Positions 1-10,856 of a stretch of DNA of 64,000 bases are shown piece by piece. The stretch is from positions 26,599,862-26,663,861 of the forward strand of contig CM070874.1 of NCBI GenBank assembly GCA_036365515.1, in the 5' to 3' direction. Position 1 is the first letter of the stretch. Every line of letters begins with the position of its first letter. The translations under genes were made by a program, and so were the position numbers. The notes below the pieces were generated by a model. It saw nothing but the letters and a program-made list of their open reading frames with translations. It was not told the origin of the DNA and did no database searches. This DNA is from Torymus aiolomorphi. Its lineage: Eukaryota > Arthropoda > Insecta > Hymenoptera > Torymidae.

Positions 1-814
1 GTCCTCCATTTTGACATTCTCGTGCGAAATGCCCTGTTCTGCCACACTTGAAGCAGCTTCCTTTCTGGTTTTTTTTTGCAGCGAATACATTTGACCTTTG
101 TTCGCTATGCTCGCTATTATTTTTCATTTCAGCTATTTGTATTTTATTTTTCACATACGATGCTGTTTGATCCTCTTCTTTTAACGTGTCTATTAAATCG
201 CCAATGTAACTGTATTGGCTCGGCAACATGTTCAACATGTAATTCAATTTTTCTTTTTCACTTATTTTTGCACCTGCGCTTTTTAACTCATTCACTGATT
301 TTTCAAATTCACTGAAAAATGTTGCTGTATCACTGTACTTTTCTAGTCTCAATTTTTCCAATTTATTCCTGCACACAATCTGTAGTGCTGTAGACTCCTT
401 TAGGTACATATCGTCCAGTTTCTTTATTATTTTATACGCCGTATCTTCTTCACACACAAACTCCAATTGTTTGTTGGAAATGGCACTGTAAATCAAATTG
501 ATGGCCTTCAAGTCATTTTCTTCCCAGTCATCTTTGTCTGCCGCAACTCTTGCTCTGGTTATTACTGTGTCACACTTTTTCATCTTCAAGTACATCGTAA
601 TTCTTTTCTTCCACATACTGTAGTCTTCTCCATCAAACACCGGTATCGTGATATCTTTTCTCTCCATTTTGTTTTCGTTCTCGAACGTTCCTTCGTGTTC
701 GGAATTTACTTCTTGCTTAACCTCTGTGGTCGTATCTTCTTCAAGTGATTCGAGCTTTCCTTCGTGCTGCGAATCGTCTCCTTGCTCAACTGTTAACTTT
801 GATTCTTCTTTCAT
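1..814 (-). CDS. gag: Copia-type gag (Copia A), C-terminus outside window
   Basis: Open on the minus strand from the ATG at 814 to the window edge. The protein has an acidic N-terminus, then FDGEDYSMWKKRI, typical of the start of Copia gag, then a UBN2-like helical region, and a CCHC zinc knuckle (CFKCGRTGHFAREC) from about residue 254. Gag packages element RNA; the knuckle binds nucleic acid. A second ATG at 667 (residue 50) directly precedes the conserved part and may be the true start; the earlier one adds 49 acidic residues. The gene lies downstream of its own LTR (941-1257) and primer site (930-940). No lesion was seen in the part present. Family assignment is firm; the start is uncertain. 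Confidence 0.85.
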   Translation of the reverse strand, partial: MKEESKLTVEQGDDSQHEGKLESLEEDTTTEVKQEVNSEHEGTFENENKMERKDITIPVFDGEDYSMWKKRITMYLKMKKCDTVITRARVAADKDDWEENDLKAINLIYSAISNKQLEFVCEEDTAYKIIKKLDDMYLKESTALQIVCRNKLEKLRLEKYSDTATFFSEFEKSVNELKSAGAKISEKEKLNYMLNMLPSQYSYIGDLIDTLKEEDQTASYVKNKIQIAEMKNNSEHSEQRSNVFAAKKNQKGSCFKCGRTGHFARECQNGG

Positions 815-929
815 ATATGTTTCTCACGGTGTTCACATATGCGGCACTTTTATTATCTCTACGCGACTCGAGAGTCGACGTAGAAGATAAGAGAATTTTT
901 TTACTTACCAATCAGGCAAAACCACGGAC

Positions 930-940
930 CTCTGCTACCA
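930..940 (-). other. Primer-binding site of Copia A (initiator-Met tRNA 3' end)
   Basis: Read on the minus strand, TGGTAGCAGAG directly follows the LTR end. It is complementary to the 3' end of insect initiator methionine tRNA (ending CUCUGCUACCA), a usual reverse-transcription primer for Copia elements. The match is 11 bases and then decays. Confidence 0.7.
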
Positions 941-1257
941 TGTTGAGGTGTGGTAATATTAATAAGGAGAGACACTTTTATACATAAAGAATGACTGGTT
1001 TATTCAGTTTCAGTATAAAGGTAATCCGAGCGCTTCATAGCGACTCGCGCAAGGTGCTTTCCGCTCAGCGTGCGGCAGTAGAGAGACAGAGCAGCGTATC
1101 GTTCGCTGCCTCTCGACTTAGACTTAATGCTTGCTCACGCACACACTCTAGGAAGGGGAGAGGTACATGTTTACACTCGGACCCATACGACATTGCGCGC
1201 TCTCGATACAGTCGCGCGCTCACATATACCTACTGTATATACATATTCATGCATACA
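941..1257 (-). repeat. 5' LTR of Copia A
   Basis: 317 bp bounded by TGT...ACA and followed on the minus strand by the primer-binding site and gag. It contains AATAAA near 1000 in minus orientation, as expected for an LTR polyadenylation signal. The partner LTR must lie left of the window. Beyond 1257 the sequence passes within a few bases into plus-strand Copia B integrase, so Copia A appears inserted in Copia B. Confidence 0.7.
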
Positions 1258-1263
1258 ATATAG

Positions 1264-3715
1264 ATGTATACTATTTTCAACAAGAACAAAATAAGATCAT
1301 TGATGTTTGATTCTGGTCTACCGGAAAGCATGTGGATATTGGCATTAGAAGTTGCGGTTCACATATACAACAGAACCCCACATAAATCATTAGATTACGA
1401 AACGCCAATACATATGCTAACTCCTAAAATGAAATGCCATTTAGACAGAATCAGAAGATTTGGATGCATAGCTTAAGCTAAAATACCAATAAATGAAAGA
1501 AAGTTTTCAGAAAGAGCAATCAGAGCCATTATGGTAGGATACTCGGCTACAGGCTATGTACTATGGCATCCGCCAACTGGAAAGTTTCTCCAATCTAGAC
1601 ACGTTAGATGCAATGAAAAATTAGTCTACAAAAACACACAATATGATAAATCAGAAATGTGCAATAATTTGGAAGAAAAAGAAAATCTAGAGGAAAATGA
1701 AAAAGAAGAAGCACAACAAAATCTAGAAGAAAAAGAATATATAGATGAAAACAATCAAAAAGAAAATTTAGAGGAAAAACCACTAAAAAATGGAAAAACA
1801 AACTGAAGTAAGACCAAAGAAAAGAAAATCTGATAATAAAAATCTAGAAAATCAAGAAGTTAAGAAACGCAATCTACCGGGTAGAAATGCAAAAACTCTT
1901 GAAAATAGAGAAAAATACATGGTTACTAGAAGAATACAGAAAGAAAGATTAATAGAAGATACAAGTCTCAAAGTAATCAGTGATGACCCTGAAACAAGAT
2001 GCAACAAAAATAACATAAATGACGAATTAGGACATGTATTACTTGCTACAATAAACAAAGATCCTACGTCGTATCGAGAGGCTATGGAATCAAACGATAA
2101 AATAAGATGGCTAGAAGCAATCAATGAAGAACTGGACTCGATGCAAGAGAATAATGTGTGGAAAATCATTGATGAACCAACCAAAAATAAAGAAGGCAAA
2201 AAGATATACACCATAGACTCTAAGTGGGTGTTTAAAAAGAAAACCGGAGAACACGGAGAAACAGTATACAAAGGCAGACTCGTAATTAGAGGCTTTAAAG
2301 ATAGAAATGAATACGAGTTAAAAGAAACTTACGCACCAGTTTCCAGATTGGCAATAATCAGAGCAGCACTTGCGATTATTAACAAATACGTTTTAGAAGT
2401 ACATCAAATGGATGTAAAGACAGCTTTTCTGAACGGGATACTAGAAGATGAAATTTACATGGAAATCCCCGATGGTCTAGAATGTGATCCAGAGGACAGA
2501 AAAACTAAAGTATGCAAATTGCAAAAATCTCTGTATGGCTTGAGGATAAGTCCCAAAAGATGGAACGTGAGGTTCTCAGAAGAAGCGCTGAAGCTAGGAC
2601 TAGAAAAGGACATAAATTATCCATGTCTTTTCACTTGGAGAAAAGAAGGAAAAGTGGTTATGCTAATTTTATATGTAGATGACATACTTCTGGCTGGCAA
2701 CGACAAAGGAAAACTAGATGAAGTAAAAATGAAACTAAGTCTAGCATTTAAAATGAAGGACTTAGGTGATCCAGAAAATTTTCTTGGTATGAAAATTTTC
2801 AGAGAGAAAGAAAATAAGACTTTGATGCTGAAACAAACTGAATATATTGAGAAAATTTTAGAAAGATTCAACATGAAAGATTGCAAGTCTCAAGGAACTC
2901 CACTGGTGACAAGGCAAGTGAAAAATAGAGAGTTAAGGGATGAGGAAAATTTAGACAAACTAGAAGACAGATTGCACAAGACCAAAGCACCATATAGAGA
3001 AGCTATCGGGAGTTTGTTATACCTGGCAGGTGCCACGAGACCCGATATAGCCTTTGCAGTGAATTATCTGTCTAGACGTCAATTAGATGCAACAGAAGAT
3101 GACTGGAAAAATGTCAAACGTACATTCAGATAACTTAGAGGAACTTCAGATCTAGGATTGACGTATAAAGCCAAAGACGAAAATTTAGAAGCTATAACAG
3201 ATGCAAGCTTTCGAGACTGGTCTGATTCATCCTCCACAGGTGGCTACACAATAAAATTATTCGGTGATCCGATAATGTGGAGAAGCCACAAACAAACATA
3301 TGTCACCATCTCTACATGTCAAGCAGAATATCTCGCCATGAGCGAAGCTTGTCAAGAACTTGTGTCTTTAGATAAAGCCATAAGAGACATTACGGGAAAA
3401 ACGATGTATCCAGTGACCATTTGGTGTGATAATAAATCTGCCATCGATTGCACACAGAAAGATGGCAATCATAAACTTAAGAACTTCGACGACCCTTTAG
3501 AGGAAATCAAAAATAACTTAGAAGATAGAGAAAATACTGGAAGTAAAAGCAACATGACTACCACTCATAGGGATTACATAAAATCATGTGTGTCAGAAGG
3601 TAAAGTAATAGCTAGATGGGTTTTGACTAAAGAAAATGAAGCCGATGTAATGACGAAACCACTCCCCTCTGATGCACACAAATATTTGCGAAATAAAATA
3701 CTTAATTTAGAATGA
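1264..3715 (+). pseudogene. pol: Copia B pol (integrase end, RT, RNase H), disrupted
   Basis: Starts within the integrase C-terminal part (HIYNRTPHKSL). An acidic Glu/Lys/Asn-rich linker follows, then RT with the catalytic LYVDDILLAG near 2670-2700, then RNase H with TDASFRDW near 3200 and the usual TCQAEYLAMSEA. Lesions: an in-frame TAA at 1474-1476, a frame change in an A-rich run near 1790-1800, and a TAA at 3131-3133 inside the conserved RT-RNase H connection. It is 5'-truncated by Copia A. No functional polyprotein can be made from this copy. Confidence 0.9.
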
Positions 3716-4030
3716 AATAAAATATAATCACACACTAACACACATAATATGTATCATTCAAGTAATATAAGTATTTAGATGTTTACAGAAAAATATAATT
3801 TTCTTCTTTCAGAAACAAGTCCACCCAACCTTAGTGGAGATCCAAACAAGGAAAACCTTTAGAAGTTTCTTTTTTTCTCTTCCTTTTATAATTAACAAAC
3901 ATATTGTAATTTTTTGTACTTGTTTAATAGAAGTGTGATTAGAGCTAAATATATTCTAGAAGTTTAATTCACGACCAAATGATCACCTCCATATAGACGT
4001 TACAAAGTGCGTACCCTCGAAGGGAGGGAG

Positions 4031-4360
4031 TGTCGAGACAAATAGGACTTCGAGTCCACACTTTCCACTATATAGGTCACGACGCTCAACGTTAAGATGG
4101 CGCCACGCAACAGCAGAGTAGCGCAGCGGACTGACTGTATTGCGCTCCCCCACCTATGCGGCGTCTGCCGACGCTGCTGCCGCTCCCGCTCTCTCTCTCT
4201 CTCTCTCTCTCTTACTTCAACCGCCAAGTTGTACGCACGCCTGACAATCTCGCTGCTGTATTTCGCCTTCGCTTTATATTGTTGTTTGATAACAATAAAG
4301 CATTATTGAAATATAAAGAGTTTCCGCCTTCCTGTCTGTTTATTTCCGCCTACTCCAACA
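4031..4360 (+). repeat. 3' LTR of Copia B
   Basis: 330 bp starting TGTCGAGACA after a polypurine tract and ending CTCCAACA. A (CT)n tract lies at about 4188-4211 and AATAAA near 4294. No second copy is in the window. 3716-4030 between pol and the LTR is AT-rich 3' leader without a further gene. Confidence 0.75.
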
Positions 4361-4365
4361 CATTA

Positions 4366-4860
4366 TCTCCGTACCGGCTGATAGAGTCGATCTGAAATTG
4401 CATATACAATCCCTCTGTATGTACTGTATTGTGTGTGACATTCTAGTAAACTTTAAGTGAGGGTGAGGAGGTCTTAGTTGAGTATACACATACGCTTTCT
4501 GGACTTTTGAGTGCAAAGATCCCTTTCTATTCCCTACAAGTATCTTAAACTTTCTATACATGATGGAATACATGCTGAGGGACAGTATATCAAGATTTAG
4601 ATATGCATAATTAGCAAGTCTGGAGATATTGCAATTTCTGTGTCTTTTTCAAGAAATTTTTGAGAAAAATGTCATTTTCTCCGTACCGGCTGATTGAGTC
4701 GATCTGAAGTTGCATACACAATCCCTCTGTATGTATTGCATTGTGTGTGAACATTCTGGTACACTTTAAGTGAGGGTGAGGAGGTCTTAGTTGAGAATAC
4801 ACATGCGCTTTCTCGATTTTTGAGTGCAAAGATCCCTTTCAATTCTCTCAACATATCTTG
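4366..4860. repeat. Direct repeat pair, ~185 bp units
   Basis: The segment starting TCCGTACCGGCTGAT at about 4367 recurs from about 4679, with units running to about 4560 and 4860. Both carry GTGAGGGTGAGGAGGTCTTA. Copies differ by scattered substitutions. No coding signal; the family is not recognised. Confidence 0.75.
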
Positions 4861-4904
4861 GTAAATATATAGTGCTATGAATGATCTTATCGACACGCTA
4901 ACAC

Positions 4905-5375
4905 CATATTGTGAGTAGTTTGCTGTGAGAATGTTTTCTCGTTTACTTTACAGCTAGCATCTATCATGCAATAATTTTCTACCCCTTTGACAGGAGTGTG
5001 GCTTCTCTGTACTCCTTCCGTTGCCAAGTTATTCTTGTTGTAATTATGTTTTTGGCCTAGGGCGAACAGCTCCTGCAGACAACATCACGGCGTCCTAAAC
5101 ACCTGCAGCTAGTGTTTTTTATTGGGACTATATGTTGGATTGATTGACATATTTTATGTGGACATTGACAACCTCTGAACTCGTTGAAAAAATTATCTGG
5201 TGAGTAGCTTACTGTAAGAAAGTTTATTGGTTTATACTTTTAAGCTAGTATCTATCCTACAATAATTTCCTACCCCTTTGACAGGAGTGTGGCTTCTCTG
5301 TACTCCCTCCATTGCCAAGTTATTCTTGTTGTAATTATGTTTTTGGCCTAGGGCGAAGAGCTCCTGCAGAAGACA
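4905..5375. repeat. Second direct repeat pair, ~170 bp units
   Basis: Units at about 4910-5085 and 5200-5375 share CCCCTTTGACAGGAGTGTGG and then TTATTCTTGTTGTAATTATG. They alternate with the preceding repeat family, which suggests one duplicated compound unit. Not coding, family unknown. Confidence 0.7.
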
Positions 5376-5871
5376 ACACGTCTTCATATAATTGTTCTTT
5401 CCTCGAGGGCGTCATTATATGACCATCATAAAGCAGGAGACTTTCAAAAAAATAGGACCAAATTGGGAACGGCAACTTTGAGAAACTCAACAATCGCATT
5501 ACAATGGGTAACCTTGAGTGAAGGGCTTCCTGATGCACACATCTTGGCAGCTTCATCTTTCTATAGATTATCAATGGAAGTTGATCTAGTCTATATTTAT
5601 TTTAATTCACTGTGACCACTTCGTGGTCTCTTCTTTGAATAATTATTATTTCAGTAATCTACTGCTTTCAACCATTACTATAGCTTCATTTTTTGTTTCA
5701 GGGTTTTTATTATCCTTTCAGAAAAAGCAGCAACTATAAGAGGCAACCTGTCAAATTTAACAGATCTATTTCTCATTCATTGATGTGGTTGATATTTACT
5801 TTGAGGATGTCTTTTCAAACTTCATTTAGAAGATTTAAAAATATTACTTATGTCGACTGCAATTTAATATC
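5376..5871. other. Gene-free stretch left of the Penelope pair
   Basis: AT-rich sequence with no convincing gene. At 5822-5833 it has TCATTTAGAAGA, repeated at 10321-10332 just beyond the other end of the Penelope pair, a likely target-site duplication. The 38 bases from 5834 to 5871 lie between that copy and the inverted-repeat arm. Confidence 0.5.
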
Positions 5872-6056
5872 AACTGATAAGAATTTTTCCATCGGTCTTA
5901 CAGTCTTACAAATTAAATTAAAATAATTAATATTTATAGCAGTCAGATTGCCCTTGTTTATAATCACCCCCGCAGAATCTGAAATAAAAACTTAATTAAA
6001 TTCTGGAAAAAACTTTGTTAGCAAAGGACGATCTGACTGCCCACCACCACCACATT

Positions 6057-6096
6057 GTCCGATGTTTCGAGTCTGCTCCGGCTCCTCCTCAGGGAC
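6057..6096 (-). ncRNA. Hammerhead-ribozyme-like motif, minus Penelope copy
   Basis: On the minus strand: GTCC, CTGAGGA, a GAGCC-containing stem/loop, then GAAACATC and GGAC. GTCC/GGAC can form stem I, CUGANGA and GAAA match the catalytic core, and AUC fits the NUH cleavage site. An extra G lies between the core and stem II, whose 3' strand has one mismatch (GACTC). Hammerheads in the terminal repeats of Penelope-like elements are established; activity of this copy is inferred. Confidence 0.55.
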
Positions 6097-6204
6097 TGAA
6101 ATAAAACCCGCGATACACCTCCTTATATACCATGCACCCATACCCCCTTCTTTTCTCTTATCCCACCACCCTCCACATTCCCCTCTCCAACTTGCCATTC
6201 TCAC

Positions 6205-7437
6205 TTAAATTAATAAAGAATGATAAATGTTATCTAATTTACTTGACTCTATCATTAAATTTACATTATTCCGATTTCTTAGAATGTGAATACTTTCAAG
6301 GCTTTCCCTCTTATATTTATTCTTAATCCCCTGTTCCAAAATATCCACACTCCCAAAATCGAAAGAATGCAAACTATTTAAACAATGTTCTTTCAAACCC
6401 GATGTACAACTTGAGCTGCGTAAACTATATTGATGTTCATATATTCTCTTTTTCAAATATCTACCCGTTTGACCAATATAACAACCATTACAATCCCTAC
6501 AATTAATTTTATAAACAACTCCCGATTTCAAACATTTATCATCCTTGTCTTTACAATTACTAAATAACCTTTCTAAATTATTATCATTTCTAAAGAAAAC
6601 TTGAATATTATGTTTACTAAAAACCCTTCTAATCCTTTCCGACAAACCTCTAACATATGGTAAACTAAAATATGCATTCTTCCCATTTCTATTCCTTGTT
6701 TGATTATCTACCCGCTGCTTCAATCCACCATTATAAATTTCCCACACTCTCTCATCAATCATTTTATCAATAAATTTTACGGGATAACTATTTTTAATAA
6801 ATGTGTCTCTAACTAAATTTAAATTCTTTTTCCTAAAATCTTTATGTGACAATTTAATCGCTCTGTCAATGACACCTTTGATCGCACCTGTCTTGTTTCC
6901 GAATTGGTGGTGAGAATCAAAATTTAAAAATCTACCTGACCATGTAGGTTTTCTATACCAATCTAATTTCACTCTATTATTATTACCTCTAATGACTCTA
7001 ATATCTAAAAAACTCAATTGATAATCTTTCTCAACTTCTTTTGTGAATTTAATTCTATCATGGATAGAATTAAACACATCCACCATTTCATCCACAAAAC
7101 ATTCTGGTACAACTGCAAAAATGTCATCAACATATCTTTTAAAAATAATTGGCTGAAAAACCAACTTAGACAAAGCAATACTTTCCAATTTTTCCATTAC
7201 TAAATTGGCTATAACAGGTGACAAAGGTGATCCCATTGGACAACCATATCTTTGTTCATATAGACTATTATCAAAAGAAAAAATTGTGTTTTTAAAAACC
7301 AAATTAAGTGCCTTTATAAATTCATCTTTTGTTAAACTAGTATGTACTTTAATTTCAGACCATTTATCTTGTATAATATCATTCAACAACTCTAAAGGTA
7401 TATTTGTAAACAAAGATACTACATCCAATGAAACCAT
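6205..7437 (-). pseudogene. Penelope-like RT + GIY-YIG, 5'-truncated copy
   Basis: A 410-aa open frame beginning inside the RT at MVSLDVVSLFTNIPLE (motif A). Motif B (YGCPMGSPLSPVIANL) follows, then motif C (RYVDDIF) and a C-terminal GIY-YIG endonuclease domain with GVVYKI and CYIGQTGRYLKKRIYEH. The N-terminal half of the protein, including the RT fingers, is missing. The remaining frame is intact, including where the plus copy is frameshifted. The first ATG is only the first Met in the truncated frame, not a true start. Confidence 0.88.
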
Positions 7438-7532
7438 CCTATGATCATTCGGAATAATAATATTCGGAATAATAATATAACATAAGTAATATTTTTAATG
7501 ATAAAACTAAGGTCTATTAAAGGTGGGGTAAA

Positions 7533-9988
7533 ATGTTTTTTAGAGATATATATGGGATTTATGGGAAGGTGGTGAAAGATTATTGCTCAAAATGGGTAAA
7601 AATGGTTTTAAGGATTGTAATTTTAAAGGAGCAACTCACTTTTCTTCTAAGGTGTAAAAAATCAAATATTTTTCCTAAACATATTGGAAAAAAATTTGAG
7701 GATAAGGGTTTTTATCGGGATTACAATAAAAGAGTTTCTTATGATCTACGGAAAAATATTTTCTTTTTCAAAAATAAATTACTTAACTTAGAAATTAGAG
7801 ATTTGAATTTTGAAATTAATCGTTTGAATAAATATTTATTAGAGCTTGAAAAATATTTATATAATAAAATAGAACAGAATGATTTGCAAGAATTTTTTCG
7901 TGGTCAAAAGAGGCACTTTGAAAGAGTAAAATATAACCATATGAGTAAATTAAAAAGAAAATTTGAATATTTAAAGCATAGAAAACACTCTCAGGTCAAT
8001 CAAACTAACAATGTTAATAAGGATTGGTTTAGAAATTTAACTGACAAAGTAATACCAGAAGAAGTGGTAAATATCATGTCAAAGTGTGCTAAATTTGGAA
8101 TATCATATTCAAGTAAATCTCTTCCGATCAAGAATATCATCGCTGAGGTAGAAAGTAGTATGAGTAGTTTTAATCTGGAGTTTAAAAAAGAATGTAGGAG
8201 TTCTTTAGTTAAAGTTGTTGATAATTTTAAAAGAGAACATAGATTTGATAATTATTTGAACAGTAATTTATTCCATGAATTAAAAATAACGAAGAAATTC
8301 TTGAGAGAGAATCCGAATATGATCTTCCAAAAAGCAGATAAAGGAAATGTAACTGTAGTTTCAGATAAAAGGGATTATATTAATAAAATTCAACTTATGT
8401 TGGAGGATGATACCACTTATGTGAAAATTAGGAATCCACATATCAATAGACTACAAGATAAATTGAAAGAATTATTGATGCATTGGAAAACAAAAGCTTA
8501 TATTAAAGATAGTATGTTTAAATATTTAAAATGTGAAAATGGCACTGTAGCTAAATGTTATGGGCTTCCTAAGATTCACAAAGAACAGTTGACATATAGA
8601 ATAATAATATCATCGATAAATTTTCCGACGTATAGACTTGCTAGATTTTTGTCTAATATATTGTTCAAGATAGTGGGTAAAACAAATTCATATATTAAAG
8701 ATAGTTGGAGTTTTTATGGTATAATGAAAGATATTATTATTCCGAATGATCATAGGATGGTTTCATTGGATGTAGTATCTTTGTTTACAAATATACCTTT
8801 AGAGTTGTTGAATGATATTATACAAGAAAAATGGTCTGAAATTAAAGTACATACTAGTTTAACAAAATATGAATTTATAAAGGCACTTAATTTGGTTTTT
8901 AAAAACACAATTTTTTCTTTTGATAATAGTCTATATGAACAAAGATATGGTTGTCCAATGGGATCACCTTTGTCACCTGTTATAGCCAATTTAGTAATGG
9001 AAAAATTGGAAAGTATTGCTTTGTCTAAGTTGGTTTTTCAGCCAATTATTTTTAAAAGATATGTTGATGACATTTTTGCAGTTGTACCAGAATGTTTTGT
9101 GGATGAAATGGTGGATGTGTTTAATTCTATCCATGATAGAATTAAATTCACAAAAGAAGTTGAGAAAGATTATCAATTGAGTTTTTTAGATATTAGAGTC
9201 ATTAGAGGTAATAATAATAGAGTGAAATTAGATTGGTATAGAAAACCTACATGGTCAGGTAGATTTTTAAATTTTGATTCTCACCACCAATTCGGAAACA
9301 AGACAGGTGCGATCAAAGGTGTCATTGACAGAGCGATTAAATTGTCACATAAAGATTTTAGGAAAAAGAATTTAAATTTAGTTAGAGAAACATTTATTAA
9401 AAATAGTTATCCCGTAAAATTTATTGATAAAATGATTGATGAGAGAGTGTGGGAAATTTATAATGGTGGATTGAAGCAGCGGGTAGATAATCAAACAAGG
9501 AATAGAAATGAAAGAATGCATATTTTAGTTTACCATATGTTAGAGGTTTGTCGGAAAGGATTAGAAGGGTTTTTAGTAAACATAATATTCAAGTTTTCTT
9601 TAGAAATGATAATAATTTAGAAAGGTTATTTAGTAATTGTAAAGACAAGGATGATAAATGTTTGAAATCGGGAGTTGTTTATAAAATTAATTGTAGGGAT
9701 TGTAATGGTTGTTATATTGGTCAAACGGGTAGATATTTGAAAAAGAGAATATATGAACATCAATATAGTTTACGCAGCTCAAGTTGTACATCGGGTTTGA
9801 AAGAACATTGTTTAAATAGTTTGCATTCTTTCGATTTTGGGAGTGTGGATATTTTGGAACAGGGGATTAAGAATAAATATAAGAGGGAAAGCCTTGAAAG
9901 TATTCACATTCTAGGAAATCGGAATAATGTAAATTTAATGATAGAGTCAAGTAAATTAGATAACATTTATCATTCTTTATTAATTTAA
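7533..9988 (+). pseudogene. Penelope-like RT + GIY-YIG, longer copy with one frameshift
   Basis: Starts 7533 (695-aa frame to 9620), then continues in another frame from about 9548 to 9988. The N-terminal region is Lys/Asn-rich, with FPKHIGKKF. RT follows: LPKIHKEQL fingers near 8570, motif A near 8760, motif B YGCPMGSPLSP near 8945 and motif C RYVDDIFAVV near 9060. The GIY-YIG domain is near 9670-9770. Compared with the minus copy, one base is missing near 9510, separating RT from the endonuclease. A Met further in may be the real start. The enzyme class nicks DNA and copies RNA at the nick. Confidence 0.9.
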
Positions 9989-10096
9989 GTGAGAATGGCA
10001 AGTTGGAGAGGGGAATGTGGAGGGTGGTGGGATAAGAGAAAAGAAGGGGGTATGGGTGCATGGTATATAAGGAGGTGTATCGCGGGTTTTATTTCA

Positions 10097-10136
10097 GTCC
10101 CTGAGGAGGAGCCGGAGCAGGCTCGAATCGTCGGAC
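10097..10136 (+). ncRNA. Hammerhead-ribozyme-like motif, plus Penelope copy
   Basis: Mirror copy of the motif at 6057-6096. GTCC/GGAC stem I and the CTGAGGA core are present, and stem II is perfect here (GAGCC with GGCTC). However, the second core strand reads GAATCGTC, so the A of GAAA at position 15.1 is changed. This copy is less likely to cleave unless U-U or shifted pairing is tolerated. Confidence 0.45.
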
Positions 10137-10321
10137 AATGTGGTGGTGGTGGGCAGTCAGATCGTCCTTTGCTAACAAAGTTTTTTCCAGAATTTAATTA
10201 AGTTTTTATTTCAGATTCTGCGGGGGTGATTATAAACAAGGGCAATCTGACTGCCATAAATATTAATTATTTTAATTTAATTTGTAAGACTGTAAGACCG
10301 ATGGAAAAATTCTTATCAGTT

Positions 10322-10856
10322 CATTTAGAAGAACATAAGAATGATAGAAATCTGCTTTTATAATGCATTTCAGGCACCTTATGTATTTTTAAGCTGATTT
10401 TATCTTTTCTTTTGTAGGTATAATTTAATAAAAAGATAGAAATAAGTCATGCTATTTTTCAGATTTAATTCAGGCACTGCTTGTGTATTTTTTATAGAAC
10501 TATTTTTATTTTTTTTATTAAATTACATGTACTTTCAAAAAGATAGAGTCAACTCAAAAAAACATGGAATGTCTGAGATGCATTACTGAAGCCTGTTTCT
10601 ATCATTCTTAGTCTTTTGGATTAAGTACGGACACATCACCTCAAAGTAAATATCGATAACATTGAATGCTCAATACACCTGCTAAATCTGACAAGTGGCT
10701 TTTATATTGTAGGAGCTGGATGAATTCTCTTATTAAGTTTTTAATTTTGGTCCATATACTGTAGTGTAGTGTGAGTGTGTCTGAAACTTCTATACATCTA
10801 TAGCTTGTCCCGCCATAACAATAAATCTGAGTACGTGTAAAAATTGTGAAAAAAGT
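10322..10856. other. Gene-free stretch between Penelope pair and Gypsy
   Basis: AT-rich. 10345-10435 matches 17933-18028 on the other side of the Gypsy element (shared CATTTCAGGCA-type and GGTATAATTTAATAAAAA words). 10670-10735 matches 17820-17890 in inverse orientation (CCTGCTAAATCTGAC against its complement). These look like dispersed-repeat copies. Ends with AAGT (10853-10856), the Gypsy target duplication. Confidence 0.5.

Larger units (their letters stand above)
1258..4360 (+). mobile_element. Copia B, 3' part of a degenerate Copia element
   Basis: Contains the end of integrase, reverse transcriptase and RNase H, a purine tract just before 4031 (GAAGGGAGGGAG) and a 3' LTR ending TCCAACA. 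Its 5' part is separated from it by the minus-strand Copia A and must lie outside the window. The 3' flank begins CATTATCTCC; no TSD can be checked. Confidence 0.85.
5872..10321. mobile_element. Penelope-like element, two copies in inverted orientation
   Basis: Arms 5872-7463 and 8731-10321 (about 1.59 kb each) are near-identical inverted repeats. The plus copy continues 5' through 7464-8730; the minus copy is 5'-truncated at 7463. Both arms hold the RT palm and the C-terminal GIY-YIG domain, followed by the same 3' region ending near CTTATCAGT. At the join, ATTCGGAATAATA occurs twice (7447-7459 and 7462-7474). A partial copy in inverse orientation attached to a longer one is a known Penelope arrangement. 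Confidence 0.85.
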
